Below are positions 50,351-59,836 of a stretch of 64,000 bases of DNA, piece after piece (the stretch's first letter is position 1; every line of letters begins with the position of its first letter). The notes beneath the pieces were generated by a model. The model did no database searches. It was not told where the DNA came from and was given only the letters and a program-made list of their open reading frames with translations. The DNA is from Amycolatopsis circi (GTDB lineage Bacteria; Actinomycetota; Actinomycetes; Mycobacteriales; Pseudonocardiaceae): assembly GCF_003385235.1 (NCBI RefSeq), contig NZ_PQIA01000024.1, positions 19,354 to 83,353 on the forward strand. Reading direction: 5' to 3'. The translations under genes and the position numbers were made by a program.

Positions 50351-51523
50351 ATGCCGCTAGGACCGGTACGCCAGGTGGCGATAGTCGGGATCGGCATCAC
50401 CGAGCTGTCCCGGAAATCCGCGCGCAGCGGTCTCGACCTGGCCGCCGAGGCGCTCCAGCTCGGACTGGACGACGCCGGGCTTGGCGCGGGGGACGTGGAC
50501 GGGCTGTTCACGAACGTCGGCTATCCGCTGTCGATCGATTACGACCGGATGGCGGAGGCGTTCGGACTGCGGATCCGCGCTGCCGTGCAGACCTGGAGCC
50601 ACGGCCGGTTCGTCGGTCCCGCGCTGCAAGCCGCCGCCCAGGCCGTGGCGCTCGGCACTACGGAAGTGGCCGCTTGCCTGGCCGGAGTGTCTTTCTCCGG
50701 ACTGGGCGTGGTCGGCGGCGCGGGCGACGCGGAAGGCCTGCGGCAAGGCGGCGGCTCGCACGGGGAACTGCCGCATTACGGCATGACCGCGCCCGGTGCG
50801 GGCGCGGCTATGGCGTTCCGCCGGTATTGCGAGCGGTACGGCGTCGACCCCGCGCTGATCTCCGCGGTGCCGATGGCGATGCGTCGTCATGCCCGGCTGA
50901 ACCCGAACGCGCAGATGACCAAGCCGTTGGAACAAGCGGATTATGACGCGCAGCCGTACATCGTGGAACCCTTGCGCCGTCCGGACTTCGCGCTGCTCAG
51001 CGACGGAGGTGCCTGCCTGCTGGTGACCACTGTGGAGCGAGCGCGCGATCTGCGGCAGCCCGCGGTGATCGTTTCCGGAATGCAGGGCCTGCGCGCAGGC
51101 CGGGACGAGTTCATCTTCGCGCCGCCCGGGCTGGGCGTGTTCACCCAAGGCGACGAGCGCCGGGTCGAGGACCATCCGGTCTACGCGATGGCGGGGCTGT
51201 CCGGGCCGGGCGACGTGGACTCGCTGCAGCTCTACGACGCCTTCTCGCCCAACGTTGTCTTTGTGCTGGAGCGGTTTGGCTTCACCGGCGAAGGCCAAGC
51301 CCTCAAATGGCTGCAGGACGGCCGCATCGAACTCGGTGGCGAGCTTCCGGTCAACACCGCGGGCGGCTTGCTGTCCGAGGCGCATCTCTGCGGCTGGGGG
51401 CACATGGCCGAGGCGGTCCGTCAGATCCGCGGCCAGGCCGGGGACCGCCAGGTGGCCGGATGCGAGGTCGTCCAGTGGGCGACGCCGTTCGGCGATTCGA
51501 CTGTCTTCACGAAGGACCGGTGA
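50351..51523 (+). CDS. Thiolase-fold protein, Ltp2-like partner of DUF35
   Basis: The 390-residue protein has thiolase-superfamily features: VAIVGIGITELSRKSARSG, the helix GPALQAAAQAVALGTTEVAA, LLSDGGACLLVTT, and near the C-terminus NTAGGLLSEAHLCGWGHMAE. The position of the nucleophilic cysteine (normally in a C(A)SG-like turn) reads TWSHGRFVG, with no cysteine. This is the pattern of SCP2-thiolase-like aldolases such as Ltp2, which work with a DUF35 protein to cleave beta-hydroxyacyl-CoA by retro-aldol chemistry. The next gene is a DUF35 protein, so that function is more likely than thiolysis. AGAAAGGAAAG precedes the ATG. Confidence 0.87.
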   Translation: MPLGPVRQVAIVGIGITELSRKSARSGLDLAAEALQLGLDDAGLGAGDVDGLFTNVGYPLSIDYDRMAEAFGLRIRAAVQTWSHGRFVGPALQAAAQAVALGTTEVAACLAGVSFSGLGVVGGAGDAEGLRQGGGSHGELPHYGMTAPGAGAAMAFRRYCERYGVDPALISAVPMAMRRHARLNPNAQMTKPLEQADYDAQPYIVEPLRRPDFALLSDGGACLLVTTVERARDLRQPAVIVSGMQGLRAGRDEFIFAPPGLGVFTQGDERRVEDHPVYAMAGLSGPGDVDSLQLYDAFSPNVVFVLERFGFTGEGQALKWLQDGRIELGGELPVNTAGGLLSEAHLCGWGHMAEAVRQIRGQAGDRQVAGCEVVQWATPFGDSTVFTKDR

Positions 51524-51930
51524 CCACGATGACCACTGCGCGACCTCTTCCGCTGCGCTACCCCGAAGACGTCGAACACCTCGACGGCGCGGCTCGCGGC
51601 GAACTCCGCATCCCGGTGTGCGGCTCGTGCGGCGAAGCGTTTTGGCCGCCTTCGCCGGTGTGCCCGCGCGATTTCCGCCGTGCCGTCGAGTGGACGACCG
51701 ACGCCGGGACCGGCCGGGTGCACAGCTGGGTCCGGTTCCACAAGCGGTACTTCGAGGGCGACGACGTGCCGTACGTCGTGGTGCAGGTCCGGCTCGACAG
51801 CGGCCCGAACCTGACGACGACGTGGACCGGCTCCGGCGATCCGGTGCTCGGCGAACCGGTCGCCGTGTCGTTCCGCGAGGTAGGCGACGGGGTGTGGCTG
51901 CCGGAATTCGGGCCGGGGGAGCGGGCGTGA
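51520..51930 (+). CDS. DUF35 OB-fold protein with zinc-ribbon-like N-terminus
   Basis: The 136-residue protein has the DUF35 plan: a rubredoxin-like ribbon CGSCGEAFWPPSPVCPRD followed by an OB fold (GRVHSWVRFHKRYFEG, PYVVVQVRLDSGPNL). Three of the four usual zinc cysteines are present; the fourth is Asp (CPRD instead of CPxC). DUF35 proteins bind acyl-CoA and stabilise the thiolase-fold aldolase encoded just before. The GTG start overlaps the upstream stop as GTGA; an ATG three codons later is equally possible, since GAAGGA lies between the best spacings for the two. Confidence 0.87.
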   Translation: MTTMTTARPLPLRYPEDVEHLDGAARGELRIPVCGSCGEAFWPPSPVCPRDFRRAVEWTTDAGTGRVHSWVRFHKRYFEGDDVPYVVVQVRLDSGPNLTTTWTGSGDPVLGEPVAVSFREVGDGVWLPEFGPGERA

Positions 51931-52835
51931 ACCTGTCTCGTGAACTGGCGGCCCGGATCGGACCGGTCGGCGTGTGGCTGTCCGTCCTGGCGGAGGTTCC
52001 CGCCGCCGAGGCCGCGAAGGCGGCCCAAGTGGTCGAGGAGCTCGGCTACGGAGCGCTGTGGATCGGGGAATCCCCGGCGCACAAGGAAATCTTCACCAAC
52101 GCAGCCCTGCTGCTGTCGGCGACCACGCGGCTGACCGTGGCCACCGGAGTCGCCACCATCTGGGCCCGGGACGCGGTCGCCACCGAAGGCGCGGCCCAGA
52201 CTCTCGGCGAGGCTTTCCCCGGACGGTTCGTGCTCGGCCTCGGCGCCAGCCACGCGGAGGCTGGCCGCGGGAGCGGCCATGACCGGCCGCTGACGGCGTT
52301 GCGCGAGTACCTCGATGTGCTGGACGGCGACCGTTACCAGGGGCCGCGGCCGGACCGTGCGGTGCCTCGGGTGCTGGCGGCGTTGCGACCCCGGATGCAG
52401 GAACTGGCCCGCGATCGGGCCGCCGGGATGCACTCGTTCTTCGTGCCGCCCGCGCACACCGCGGCCGCCCGGGAACGTCTCGGTCCGGAGCCGTTGCTCG
52501 TTCCGGAACAGGCTGTGGTCGTCGATGCGGACGTCGCGCGGGCGCGCGAGGTGGCGCGGAAGCACATCGCGACCCGGCTGGCGCTGCGGAATTACGTGAA
52601 CCACTTGCGTGCTTTGGGTTTCGGGGACGACGACTTCGCGTGTGGCGGGAGCGACCGGCTCGTGGAGGAGTTGGTCGTGTGCGGTGCTGCGCACCAGGTG
52701 GCGGCTCGGGTTCGCGAGCATCTCGCCGCGGGGGCTGATCACGTGGCGATCCATCCGTTGACCCGCGCGCCGGGTGTCGAGCCGGTGCTGGACCAGCTTC
52801 GGGCACTGGCGGCAGAGGGAGGAATCCGGTCGTGA
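51927..52835 (+). CDS. Luciferase-like F420-dependent oxidoreductase
   Basis: The 302-residue protein is a TIM-barrel luciferase-like monooxygenase/F420 enzyme. Supporting segments are GPVGVWLSVLAEVPAAEAAK, VVEELGYGALWIGESPAHKE, TVATGVATIWARDAVATEGA and GRFVLGLGASHAE. It resembles the actinobacterial F420 group related to MSMEG_4141. Cofactor choice (F420 or FMN) is inferred. GTG overlaps the DUF35 stop, and its own end overlaps the 2-oxoacid oxidoreductase start. It could reduce an enoyl or oxidise a secondary alcohol intermediate. Confidence 0.85.
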   Translation: MNLSRELAARIGPVGVWLSVLAEVPAAEAAKAAQVVEELGYGALWIGESPAHKEIFTNAALLLSATTRLTVATGVATIWARDAVATEGAAQTLGEAFPGRFVLGLGASHAEAGRGSGHDRPLTALREYLDVLDGDRYQGPRPDRAVPRVLAALRPRMQELARDRAAGMHSFFVPPAHTAAARERLGPEPLLVPEQAVVVDADVARAREVARKHIATRLALRNYVNHLRALGFGDDDFACGGSDRLVEELVVCGAAHQVAARVREHLAAGADHVAIHPLTRAPGVEPVLDQLRALAAEGGIRS

Positions 52836-55800
52836 CTGATCGTTATCGCGCGGCCGAAGGGCAGTTCCAGCTGACCGGCGTCCAGGCGCTGGCCCGGCTG
52901 CCCTTCGAGGTCCGCCGCGCCGACCAGCGGGCGGGGTTGCGGACGGCCGCGTTCGTGTCCGGCTACGAGGGCTCGCCGCTCGGCGGGTATGACCTCGAAC
53001 TGGGCAAACAGGCCGATCTGCTGGCCGAGCACGACATCGTGTTCAAGCCGGGCGTCAACGAGGAACTGGCCGCCACCGCGGTGCAGGGCGCGCAGCTGGC
53101 GGCCAAATCGGAGAACCGGCGCGTCGACGGCGTGACCGGCTACTGGTACGGCAAGTCCCCGGGCCTCGACCGCGCTTCGGATGCCTTGCGGCACAACAAC
53201 CTCATGGGCGCCCACCGCCTCGGCGGCGCGCTGGCGCTGGTCGGCGACGACCCGGGCGCGAAATCCTCGACGGTGCCCGGCAGTTCCGAACTGCTGCTGG
53301 CCGATCTCGGCATGCCGACGCTGTACCCGGCCGATCCGCAGGAGGTCCTCGATCTCGGGCAGCACGCGGTCGCGATGTCGCGCGCCTGCGGGCTCTGGGT
53401 CGGGTTCAAGATCGCCGCCAACGTCGCCGACGGGACCGGAACCGTGCGCGTCGATCCCGGCCGGTTCCGTTCTGTTCAGCCGGATCCGGTGGTCGACGGG
53501 CGGCCGTTCGTCCACGAGATGACCGCCCGGATGCTGCAACCGGACCTCGGCAGGCTGGAGCGCAGCCGCGACGGCGCGCGGCTCGAACTCGCCCGTCGCT
53601 ACGCCGCGGCCAACGGGCTGAACACGATCGTCGGCGGTCGCGACGCCCGGATCGGGATCGTCGCCGCGGGCAAGACCTATCACGATCTCCGCCAGGCGCT
53701 GGAGATCCTGGGCTTGGACGAGTCCGAATTGGAGCGGCGCGGAGTCCGGTTGCTGCGGCTCGCGATGGTGCACCCGCTCGAGCCCGAAATCGTCACCCGG
53801 TTCGCGGCGGGACTGCGCGAAATCGTGGTCGTGGAAGAGAAGCGCTCCTTCATCGAGACCGCGGTCAAGGACCTGCTCTACGGCCGCGCGGACGCTCCCG
53901 CAGTCACAGGCAAACGCGGACCCGACGGCACGGCGCTGGTCCCGGCTGACGGGGAACTGGATCCGGACCGCATCGCCGCGGCGCTCGCGCTCCGGTTGCG
54001 TGCGCACGGCGGCTTCCCGTCCGTGGAATCCTGGCGGACTCCGCGACGGACGATCGCGCTTCCGCTCGCCGCGCGCACGCCGTACTTCTGCTCGGGCTGC
54101 CCGCACAACTCGTCCACGAAGACGCCGGAGGGTTCGCTGGTCGGCGCCGGGATCGGGTGTCACAGCCTGGTTTTGATGACCGGCCGCGAGGACTACGGCG
54201 ACATCACCGGACTGACCCAGATGGGCGGCGAGGGCACGCAATGGGTCGGCATGGCCCCGTTCGTGCGCGACGACCACCTGGTGCAGAACCTCGGCGACGG
54301 CACCTTCCACCACTCCGGCAGCCTGGCGGTGCGCGCGGCGGTCGCGTCCGGGGTCAACATCACCTACAAGCTGCTGTACAACTCGGCCGTCGCGATGACC
54401 GGCGGGCAGCAGCCGACCGGGGTCATGACCGTTCCCCAGGTCATCGCGGCGATGCGGGCCGAGGGCGTGCGCCGGATCATCGTCACCACCGAGGAACCGG
54501 CACGGTACCGGCGGGTGCGGCTGGGCCGAGGCGTCCGGGTCTGGCACCGGGGCCGGCTGGCCGAAGCGCAGGAGACGCTCGCCCGCGTCCCGGGCGTGAC
54601 GATGCTGATCCACGACCAGGAATGCGCGACCGAACTGCGCCGCAAGCGCAAGCGCGGGCTCGCCCCGGAACCGCCGCAGCACGCGGTGATCAACGAACGC
54701 GTCTGCGAGGGCTGCGGCGACTGCGGGGAGAAGTCGAACTGCCTTTCGGTGCAGCCGGTCGACACCGAGTTCGGCCGCAAGACGCGGATCGACCAGTCGT
54801 CCTGCAACAAGGATTTCTCGTGCCTGGAAGGGGATTGTCCGTCGTTCCTCACCGTGCTTCCCGGCAAGAGCGCGGGGAAACGGCCGCTCGCCGAACCGTT
54901 GGCGGCACCGCTTCCGGAGCCGAAGCGAACGGTCTCGGCTGAGCGCTTCACGGTGCGGGTGACCGGGGTCGGCGGCTCAGGCGTGGTCACGCTGTCGCAG
55001 ATCCTCGCGACCGCGGCGAACATCGCCGGACTGCCGGTGCGGTCGCTCGACCAGACCGGGCTCGCGCAGAAGGGCGGCGCGGTGGTCTCCGACGTCAAGA
55101 TCGGCACCGCGCACGCGAACAAGGCGAGCGACGGCGAATGCGACCTCTACCTCGGCGCCGACGTGCTCGTCGCTGCGGACCCGCGCTACCTCGCCGTCGC
55201 CGATCCACGCCGGACCACTGCGGTGGTCTCGACGTCGAAGGTCCCGACTGGGGCGATGGTCGCCGATACCAGCGTCACGTTCCCGGAGGAAACGGCGTTG
55301 CTCGCCCGGCTCCGCGAAGCGACCGGAACCGTGACCGAGCTGGACGCCCGGGAAATGGCCGAGGTGTTGTTCGGCCAGGACCAGTACGCCAACCTCCTGC
55401 TGACGGGGGTGGCCTACCAGCGCGGTGTGCTGCCGATTCCGGCCGAGGCGATCGAAGAAGCCATCTCCCGCAACGGGGTTCGGGTCGAGACCAACGTGCA
55501 GGCGTTCCGCCGCGGTCGGCAGTGGGTCGCGGACCAGGGGGCGCTGACGGCTGTACTCGCCAGTTTGCGCGGAGAACCCGAACCGGAACCCGCGTTGACC
55601 CCGGAAGCCCGCGAACTCCTGTCCACCGTCGGGGAGAGTGCTGAACTGGCGCGGTTGCTGCGGGTCCGGGTGCCGGATCTGATCGCGTACCAGAACGTCG
55701 CCTACGCGCGCCGCTACGTGGAGCAGGTCGAACGGGTGCGCCGTGCCGAGTCCAGCGCGATCCCGGGTTCGACGGCGCTGACCGAGGCGGTAGCGCGGAA

Positions 55801-56284
55801 TCTGTACAAGCTCATGGCCTACAAGGACGAGTACGAGGTCGCGCGCCTTTCGCTGGATCCGGCGCAGGAACGCCAGGTCCGCGCGCGGTTCGGCGCTGAC
55901 GCCCGCATCGCGTACCGGTTGCATCCTCCGGTGCTGAAGGCGCTCGGCATGCGCCGCAAGATCGAACTGGGACCGTGGTTCAAGCCGGTTTTCCGGGTGC
56001 TGGTGGCGGGACGGCGATTGCGGGGCACCCCGCTGGACCCGTTCGGCCGCGCCGCGGTCCGGCGGCTGGAGCGTGACCTGATCGCCGAATACGAACGGGT
56101 CGTCGGGGAGCTGGCCGAGCGGCTGGACCCGGAAAACCATTCCCTGGCAGTGGAAACGGCTCTCTTGCCCGATCTGGTGCGCGGTTACGAGGACGTCAAG
56201 CTCGGCACGGTCGCGACATACCGGAGCACGCTCGCGCGGCGGATGGACGAGTTCCGTGCGGCGAAAGCCGGTGCGCCGTGCTGA
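52832..56284 (+). CDS. Fused indolepyruvate-type 2-oxoacid:ferredoxin oxidoreductase
   Basis: The 1150-residue protein joins alpha and beta-like parts of an indolepyruvate ferredoxin oxidoreductase. It oxidatively decarboxylates 2-oxoacids to acyl-CoA with thiamine pyrophosphate. The N-terminal pyrimidine domain has FVSGYEGSPLGGYDLELGKQ. The TPP domain has YFCSGCPHNSSTK (about 418) and GLTQMGGEGTQWVGMAPF (about 460). A ferredoxin-like cluster is at CEGCGDCGEKSNCLSVQP (about 624) with SSCNKDFSCLEGDCPSF. The gamma-type domain starts at GVGGSGVVTLSQI (about 711) and has LDQTGLAQKGGAVVSD. The enzyme is oxygen-sensitive in many relatives, although aerobic actinomycetes and Azoarcus-type relatives have it. 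Aryl-pyruvates are the known substrates. A GTG start overlaps the previous stop. Confidence 0.93.
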   Translation: MTDRYRAAEGQFQLTGVQALARLPFEVRRADQRAGLRTAAFVSGYEGSPLGGYDLELGKQADLLAEHDIVFKPGVNEELAATAVQGAQLAAKSENRRVDGVTGYWYGKSPGLDRASDALRHNNLMGAHRLGGALALVGDDPGAKSSTVPGSSELLLADLGMPTLYPADPQEVLDLGQHAVAMSRACGLWVGFKIAANVADGTGTVRVDPGRFRSVQPDPVVDGRPFVHEMTARMLQPDLGRLERSRDGARLELARRYAAANGLNTIVGGRDARIGIVAAGKTYHDLRQALEILGLDESELERRGVRLLRLAMVHPLEPEIVTRFAAGLREIVVVEEKRSFIETAVKDLLYGRADAPAVTGKRGPDGTALVPADGELDPDRIAAALALRLRAHGGFPSVESWRTPRRTIALPLAARTPYFCSGCPHNSSTKTPEGSLVGAGIGCHSLVLMTGREDYGDITGLTQMGGEGTQWVGMAPFVRDDHLVQNLGDGTFHHSGSLAVRAAVASGVNITYKLLYNSAVAMTGGQQPTGVMTVPQVIAAMRAEGVRRIIVTTEEPARYRRVRLGRGVRVWHRGRLAEAQETLARVPGVTMLIHDQECATELRRKRKRGLAPEPPQHAVINERVCEGCGDCGEKSNCLSVQPVDTEFGRKTRIDQSSCNKDFSCLEGDCPSFLTVLPGKSAGKRPLAEPLAAPLPEPKRTVSAERFTVRVTGVGGSGVVTLSQILATAANIAGLPVRSLDQTGLAQKGGAVVSDVKIGTAHANKASDGECDLYLGADVLVAADPRYLAVADPRRTTAVVSTSKVPTGAMVADTSVTFPEETALLARLREATGTVTELDAREMAEVLFGQDQYANLLLTGVAYQRGVLPIPAEAIEEAISRNGVRVETNVQAFRRGRQWVADQGALTAVLASLRGEPEPEPALTPEARELLSTVGESAELARLLRVRVPDLIAYQNVAYARRYVEQVERVRRAESSAIPGSTALTEAVARNLYKLMAYKDEYEVARLSLDPAQERQVRARFGADARIAYRLHPPVLKALGMRRKIELGPWFKPVFRVLVAGRRLRGTPLDPFGRAAVRRLERDLIAEYERVVGELAERLDPENHSLAVETALLPDLVRGYEDVKLGTVATYRSTLARRMDEFRAAKAGAPC

Positions 56285-57642
56285 ACGAACTCCGCCGGTC
56301 GTTGCCCGCTGGCCGGGTCCTCACTGATCCGGACGTACTCGCCGCCTACGCCCACGACGAGGCGGTCTGGGCCCCGCACGAGCTGCCGTTGGCTGTCGTG
56401 CGGGCACACACCGCCGAGGAGATCCAGCAGACCGTGCAGGTGTGCCTGCGCCACCGCGTGCCGATCGTGCCGCGCGGGGCTGGCACGGGCCTGTCCGGCG
56501 GCGCGAACGCGGTCGGCGGCGGGATCGTGTTGTCCACCGAGCGGATGACCGCCATCCGCGAGATCAACTCCGCCGAGCGGCTCGCGGTGGTCGAACCCGG
56601 CGTCGTGAACGAAACGTTGCGGTCGGCGTGCGCGGAACACGGCCTCTGGTACCCGCCGGACCCGGCGAGTGCGCCGTGGTCGACCATCGGCGGCAACGTC
56701 GCGACCAACGCCGGCGGGCTGTGCTGCGTCAAATACGGCGTCACCCGCGATTACGTGCTCGGGATGGAAGTCGTCACCGGGGCCGGGGAACTGGTCCGGC
56801 TCGGCCGCCGGACCGCGAAAGGCGTTGCCGGATACGACCTCACCGGGCTGATGGTCGGCTCGGAAGGCACGCTCGGCATCGTCACGGAGGTCACCGTGCG
56901 GCTGCGCGGCGCACGGGCCGCTGAACGCACGGTCGCCGGGTATTTCCCCAGCCTGTCGGCGGCGGGAGACGCGGTCGCGGCTGTCAGCGAGTCGGGCGTC
57001 GTGCCGTCGGCGCTGGAGCTGATCGACCGGCACACCCTCGCCGCGGTGGACGCCTGGAAGAACATGGGCCTGTCCGCCGAAGCCGAGGCGGTGCTGCTCG
57101 GCCGCACCGACGCGCCCGGCGAGGACGAGGCGAAGGTGCTGACCGACTGCTTCACCGCGGCCGGAGCCACGTGGGCGGCCGCATCGTCCGATGTGGACGA
57201 AGCCGAGGCGCTGTTCGCCGCACGGCGGCTGGCATACCCGGCGCTCGAACGGCTGGGTCCGGTGCTCACCGAGGACGTCTGCGTACCCCGCGGTGCGGTG
57301 CCGGAAATGCTGCGGCGGATCGAAGCCATCGGCACCCGGCACGCCGTGCGGATCGCGAATGTCGCGCACGCCGGGGACGGCAATCTGCACCCGGTGCTCG
57401 TCGTCCCGGCCGAGGACAGGGCACGGGCGGAGGCCGCGTTCGAGGAGATCCTCGACGAGGCGATCGCGCTGGGCGGCACGGTCACCGGGGAACACGGCGT
57501 CGGCCTGCTCAAACGCGGCGGGCTCGCCCGGGAACTCAGCCCGGCGGTGCTGGCGATGCACGCGGCGGTCAAGAACGCGCTCGATCCGCACGGAATCCTC
57601 AACCCGGGCAAGGTGATCGCGTCGTGCGCGCCGTCGTCCTGA
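56278..57642 (+). CDS. FAD-linked hydroxyacid oxidase/dehydrogenase (GlcD-like)
   Basis: The 454-residue protein has the PCMH-type FAD domain, IVPRGAGTGLSGGANAVGGG at about residue 62, PGVVNETLRSACAEHGLWYP, IGGNVATNAGGLCCVKYG and VGSEGTLGIVTEV. The C-terminal oxidase domain ends with VAHAGDGNLHPVLVVPAEDR and VTGEHGVGLLKRGGL, which contain the catalytic His and FAD contacts. The family oxidises D-lactate, glycolate, D-2-hydroxyglutarate and larger 2-hydroxyacids to 2-oxoacids. That product is exactly the substrate class of the enzyme encoded upstream, so the pair could take a 2-hydroxyacid to an acyl-CoA. It overlaps both neighbours. Confidence 0.92.
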   Translation: MLNELRRSLPAGRVLTDPDVLAAYAHDEAVWAPHELPLAVVRAHTAEEIQQTVQVCLRHRVPIVPRGAGTGLSGGANAVGGGIVLSTERMTAIREINSAERLAVVEPGVVNETLRSACAEHGLWYPPDPASAPWSTIGGNVATNAGGLCCVKYGVTRDYVLGMEVVTGAGELVRLGRRTAKGVAGYDLTGLMVGSEGTLGIVTEVTVRLRGARAAERTVAGYFPSLSAAGDAVAAVSESGVVPSALELIDRHTLAAVDAWKNMGLSAEAEAVLLGRTDAPGEDEAKVLTDCFTAAGATWAAASSDVDEAEALFAARRLAYPALERLGPVLTEDVCVPRGAVPEMLRRIEAIGTRHAVRIANVAHAGDGNLHPVLVVPAEDRARAEAAFEEILDEAIALGGTVTGEHGVGLLKRGGLARELSPAVLAMHAAVKNALDPHGILNPGKVIASCAPSS

Positions 57643-58610
57643 GCGCTCCGGGAGAACTGGCGGTCGCTGAGGTGGACTGTCCGGAACCCGGCAGCGGCGA
57701 GGTCCTGGTGAAAGTCGCGGCCTGCGGGGTGTGCGGGCACGACCAGGCCGACCGGGCCGGTTTGCTGACCCTTCCGCTGCCCGCGGTGCTCGGCCACGAG
57801 ATCGCCGGAACCGTCGTCGCCGGCGGAACCCGGTTCGCGGCAGGGGACCGGGTCGCTGCGAAGCAGTTCGGCACCTGCGGCCGCTGCGAACCGTGCGTGA
57901 CCGGCGACGAACTGCGCTGTCCGCGGCGTGCGTTCCTCTACGGCGGGTTCGCCGAATACGCCGTCCTGCCGGAATCCGCCCTGCTCCCGGTGCCGCCGGG
58001 AGTGCCGCTGACCGAGGCCGCGGTGGTCGCCTGCGCAGTCGGCACCGGACTGCAAGCTCTCCGCCGGGTGGCGCGGGTCAAGCCCGGCGAGACGGTCCTG
58101 GTCACCGGAGCCGGCGGCGGGTTGGGGTTGCACGCCGTCCAGGTCGCCGCCGCGCTCGGGGCGCGAGTGCTCGCGCTCACCGGGAGCCCGGACAAGGCCG
58201 CGCAACTGGGGAATGCCGCTCAGGTGGTGCTCACCGGAGACACCGCAGGGCAGGACATCCTCGACGCGACCGATGGCCTGGGCGTCGACGTCGTGCTCGA
58301 CAACACGGGGCGCCAATCCGTGTTCCGCCAAGCTTTCCGCGCCCTCGCCCATGCGGGCCGGTACGTGCTGACCGGGCAGGTCAGCGGGGAGCCGATCCGG
58401 GTCCACCCGGCTTTCGTGTTCGAGAAGGAAGCCGTCATCACCGGCTCGGGGTCCACGCTGATGCGCACCTTCGCCGACGCGCTGGCCTTGGTCGCGGAGG
58501 GCCGGGTGCGACCCGTGGTGACTCCTTACCCGCTCGAAGCCGCGACGCGCGCTTTCGCCGACCGGGTGACCGGGCGGGCTGTGCTGGTTCCTTTTGGAGG
58601 AGAGTCGTGA
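57624..58610 (+). CDS. Zinc-dependent alcohol dehydrogenase (MDR family)
   Basis: The 328-residue enzyme has the catalytic zinc Cys in AACGVCGHDQAD, GHEIAGTVVAGG, and a structural zinc lobe CGRCEPCVTGDELRC. The Rossmann motif is ETVLVTGAGGGLGLHAVQVA. Length is slightly short but complete. The GTG start overlaps the oxidase gene by 19 bases, and its stop overlaps the CoA-transferase GTG. The GHDQ after the zinc Cys (in place of the usual GHTD/SD pattern) keeps a metal-ligating His/Asp. It may act on an alcohol intermediate feeding the aldehyde dehydrogenase two genes on. Confidence 0.92.
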   Translation: MRAVVLSAPGELAVAEVDCPEPGSGEVLVKVAACGVCGHDQADRAGLLTLPLPAVLGHEIAGTVVAGGTRFAAGDRVAAKQFGTCGRCEPCVTGDELRCPRRAFLYGGFAEYAVLPESALLPVPPGVPLTEAAVVACAVGTGLQALRRVARVKPGETVLVTGAGGGLGLHAVQVAAALGARVLALTGSPDKAAQLGNAAQVVLTGDTAGQDILDATDGLGVDVVLDNTGRQSVFRQAFRALAHAGRYVLTGQVSGEPIRVHPAFVFEKEAVITGSGSTLMRTFADALALVAEGRVRPVVTPYPLEAATRAFADRVTGRAVLVPFGGES

Positions 58611-59836
58611 CTAGACCGTTGGCCGGTACCCATGTCGTGGAGTGCGCGAGCTTCGTCGCCGGGCCGACCGGCGGCCTGACTCTCGCGCAACTGGGCGCCG
58701 ACGTCGTCCGCATCGACCCGATCGGCGGCGGCAGCGATTACCTCCGCTGGCCGGTCGCGCCGACGGGGGAGAGCTACTACTGGGCGTCCCTGAACAAGGG
58801 CAAGCGCTCAGTCGCGATCGACCTGCGGAATCCGGAAGGCCGCGAACTGGTCCTCGCCCTGGCCACCGCTCCCGGCCGCGATCGCGGAATCCTCATCGAC
58901 AACGCAGTTGGCCGTCCATGGCTGGCTCACGAGCGGCTGGCGAACCGCCGTGCCGACGTGATTCACGTGCGTGTCCAGGGATATCCGGACGGGCGGCCCG
59001 CGGTCGACTACACGGTGAACGCCGAGGTCGGGGTGCCGGGGATCACCGGCAGCGGCGACTGGGCGGCCCCGGTGAACCACGTGCTGCCCGCGTGGGATCT
59101 CGTCACCGGGCTGAGTGTCGCGACCGGCGTGCTCGCCGCGCTGCACCGCCGCGACCGCGCCGGCGAAGGGTCCTATGTGGAACTGGCGCTGTCCGATGTG
59201 GCTCTCGCCGGGGTCGCGAACCTGGGCTGGCTGTCGGAAGCCGCTGACCGGCAAGGGGAACGGCCCCGGCACGGCAACCACGTTTACGGCAGTTTCGGCG
59301 TCGACTTCGCCTGCCGCGACGAGGCCCGCGTGATGGTGGTGGCGCTCACCGACGGCCAATGGCGCGCGTTGCAGTCGGCGACCGGGACCGCGGAAGTGTT
59401 CACCGCACTGGAAAAGGCACTGCACGCGGACCTGCGCGACGAAGCCGAACGGTATCGCCTGCGCGAGACCATCGCCGCAGTCCTGCGGCCGTGGTTCGCC
59501 GCTCGCGACCTCGGCGAGGTCGGCAAGGAACTCGACGCCGCCCGGGTCCTGTGGGGCCGTTACCGCGGGATGGCCGACCTCGTGACCGAACACCGCGAGC
59601 AAGCCCACGACGTGCTCGCCGACCTGCGGCTGCCCAGCGGCAGCCCGGCCGTCACGGCGCGGTCGCCGCTGCGCTTCTCCGGCGAACGCGGTCCCGCCGG
59701 AGTGTGCCCGGCGCTCGGCGCGGACACCGATTCCGTACTGGCCGAGGTGCTCGGCCTCACCGCCGCCGAACTCGGCGGCCTGCACGACCGGCGGGTCATC
59801 GCCGCGCCGGAAAACCCGTACAAGGAGGTACGTTGA
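58607..59836 (+). CDS. Family III CoA-transferase (CaiB/BaiF)
   Basis: The 409-residue protein starts RPLAGTHVVECASFVAGPTG, with GADVVRIDPIGGGSDYLRWP and ESYYWASLNKGKRSVAIDLR, all hallmarks of CaiB/BaiF. Family members use an active-site aspartate; the expected catalytic Asp region is around the strand of about residues 155-170. Such enzymes move CoA between two acids without ATP. GGAGG precedes the GTG, which overlaps the alcohol dehydrogenase stop. Together with the AMP ligase it gives two activation routes in the cluster. Confidence 0.9.
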   Translation: MTRPLAGTHVVECASFVAGPTGGLTLAQLGADVVRIDPIGGGSDYLRWPVAPTGESYYWASLNKGKRSVAIDLRNPEGRELVLALATAPGRDRGILIDNAVGRPWLAHERLANRRADVIHVRVQGYPDGRPAVDYTVNAEVGVPGITGSGDWAAPVNHVLPAWDLVTGLSVATGVLAALHRRDRAGEGSYVELALSDVALAGVANLGWLSEAADRQGERPRHGNHVYGSFGVDFACRDEARVMVVALTDGQWRALQSATGTAEVFTALEKALHADLRDEAERYRLRETIAAVLRPWFAARDLGEVGKELDAARVLWGRYRGMADLVTEHREQAHDVLADLRLPSGSPAVTARSPLRFSGERGPAGVCPALGADTDSVLAEVLGLTAAELGGLHDRRVIAAPENPYKEVR

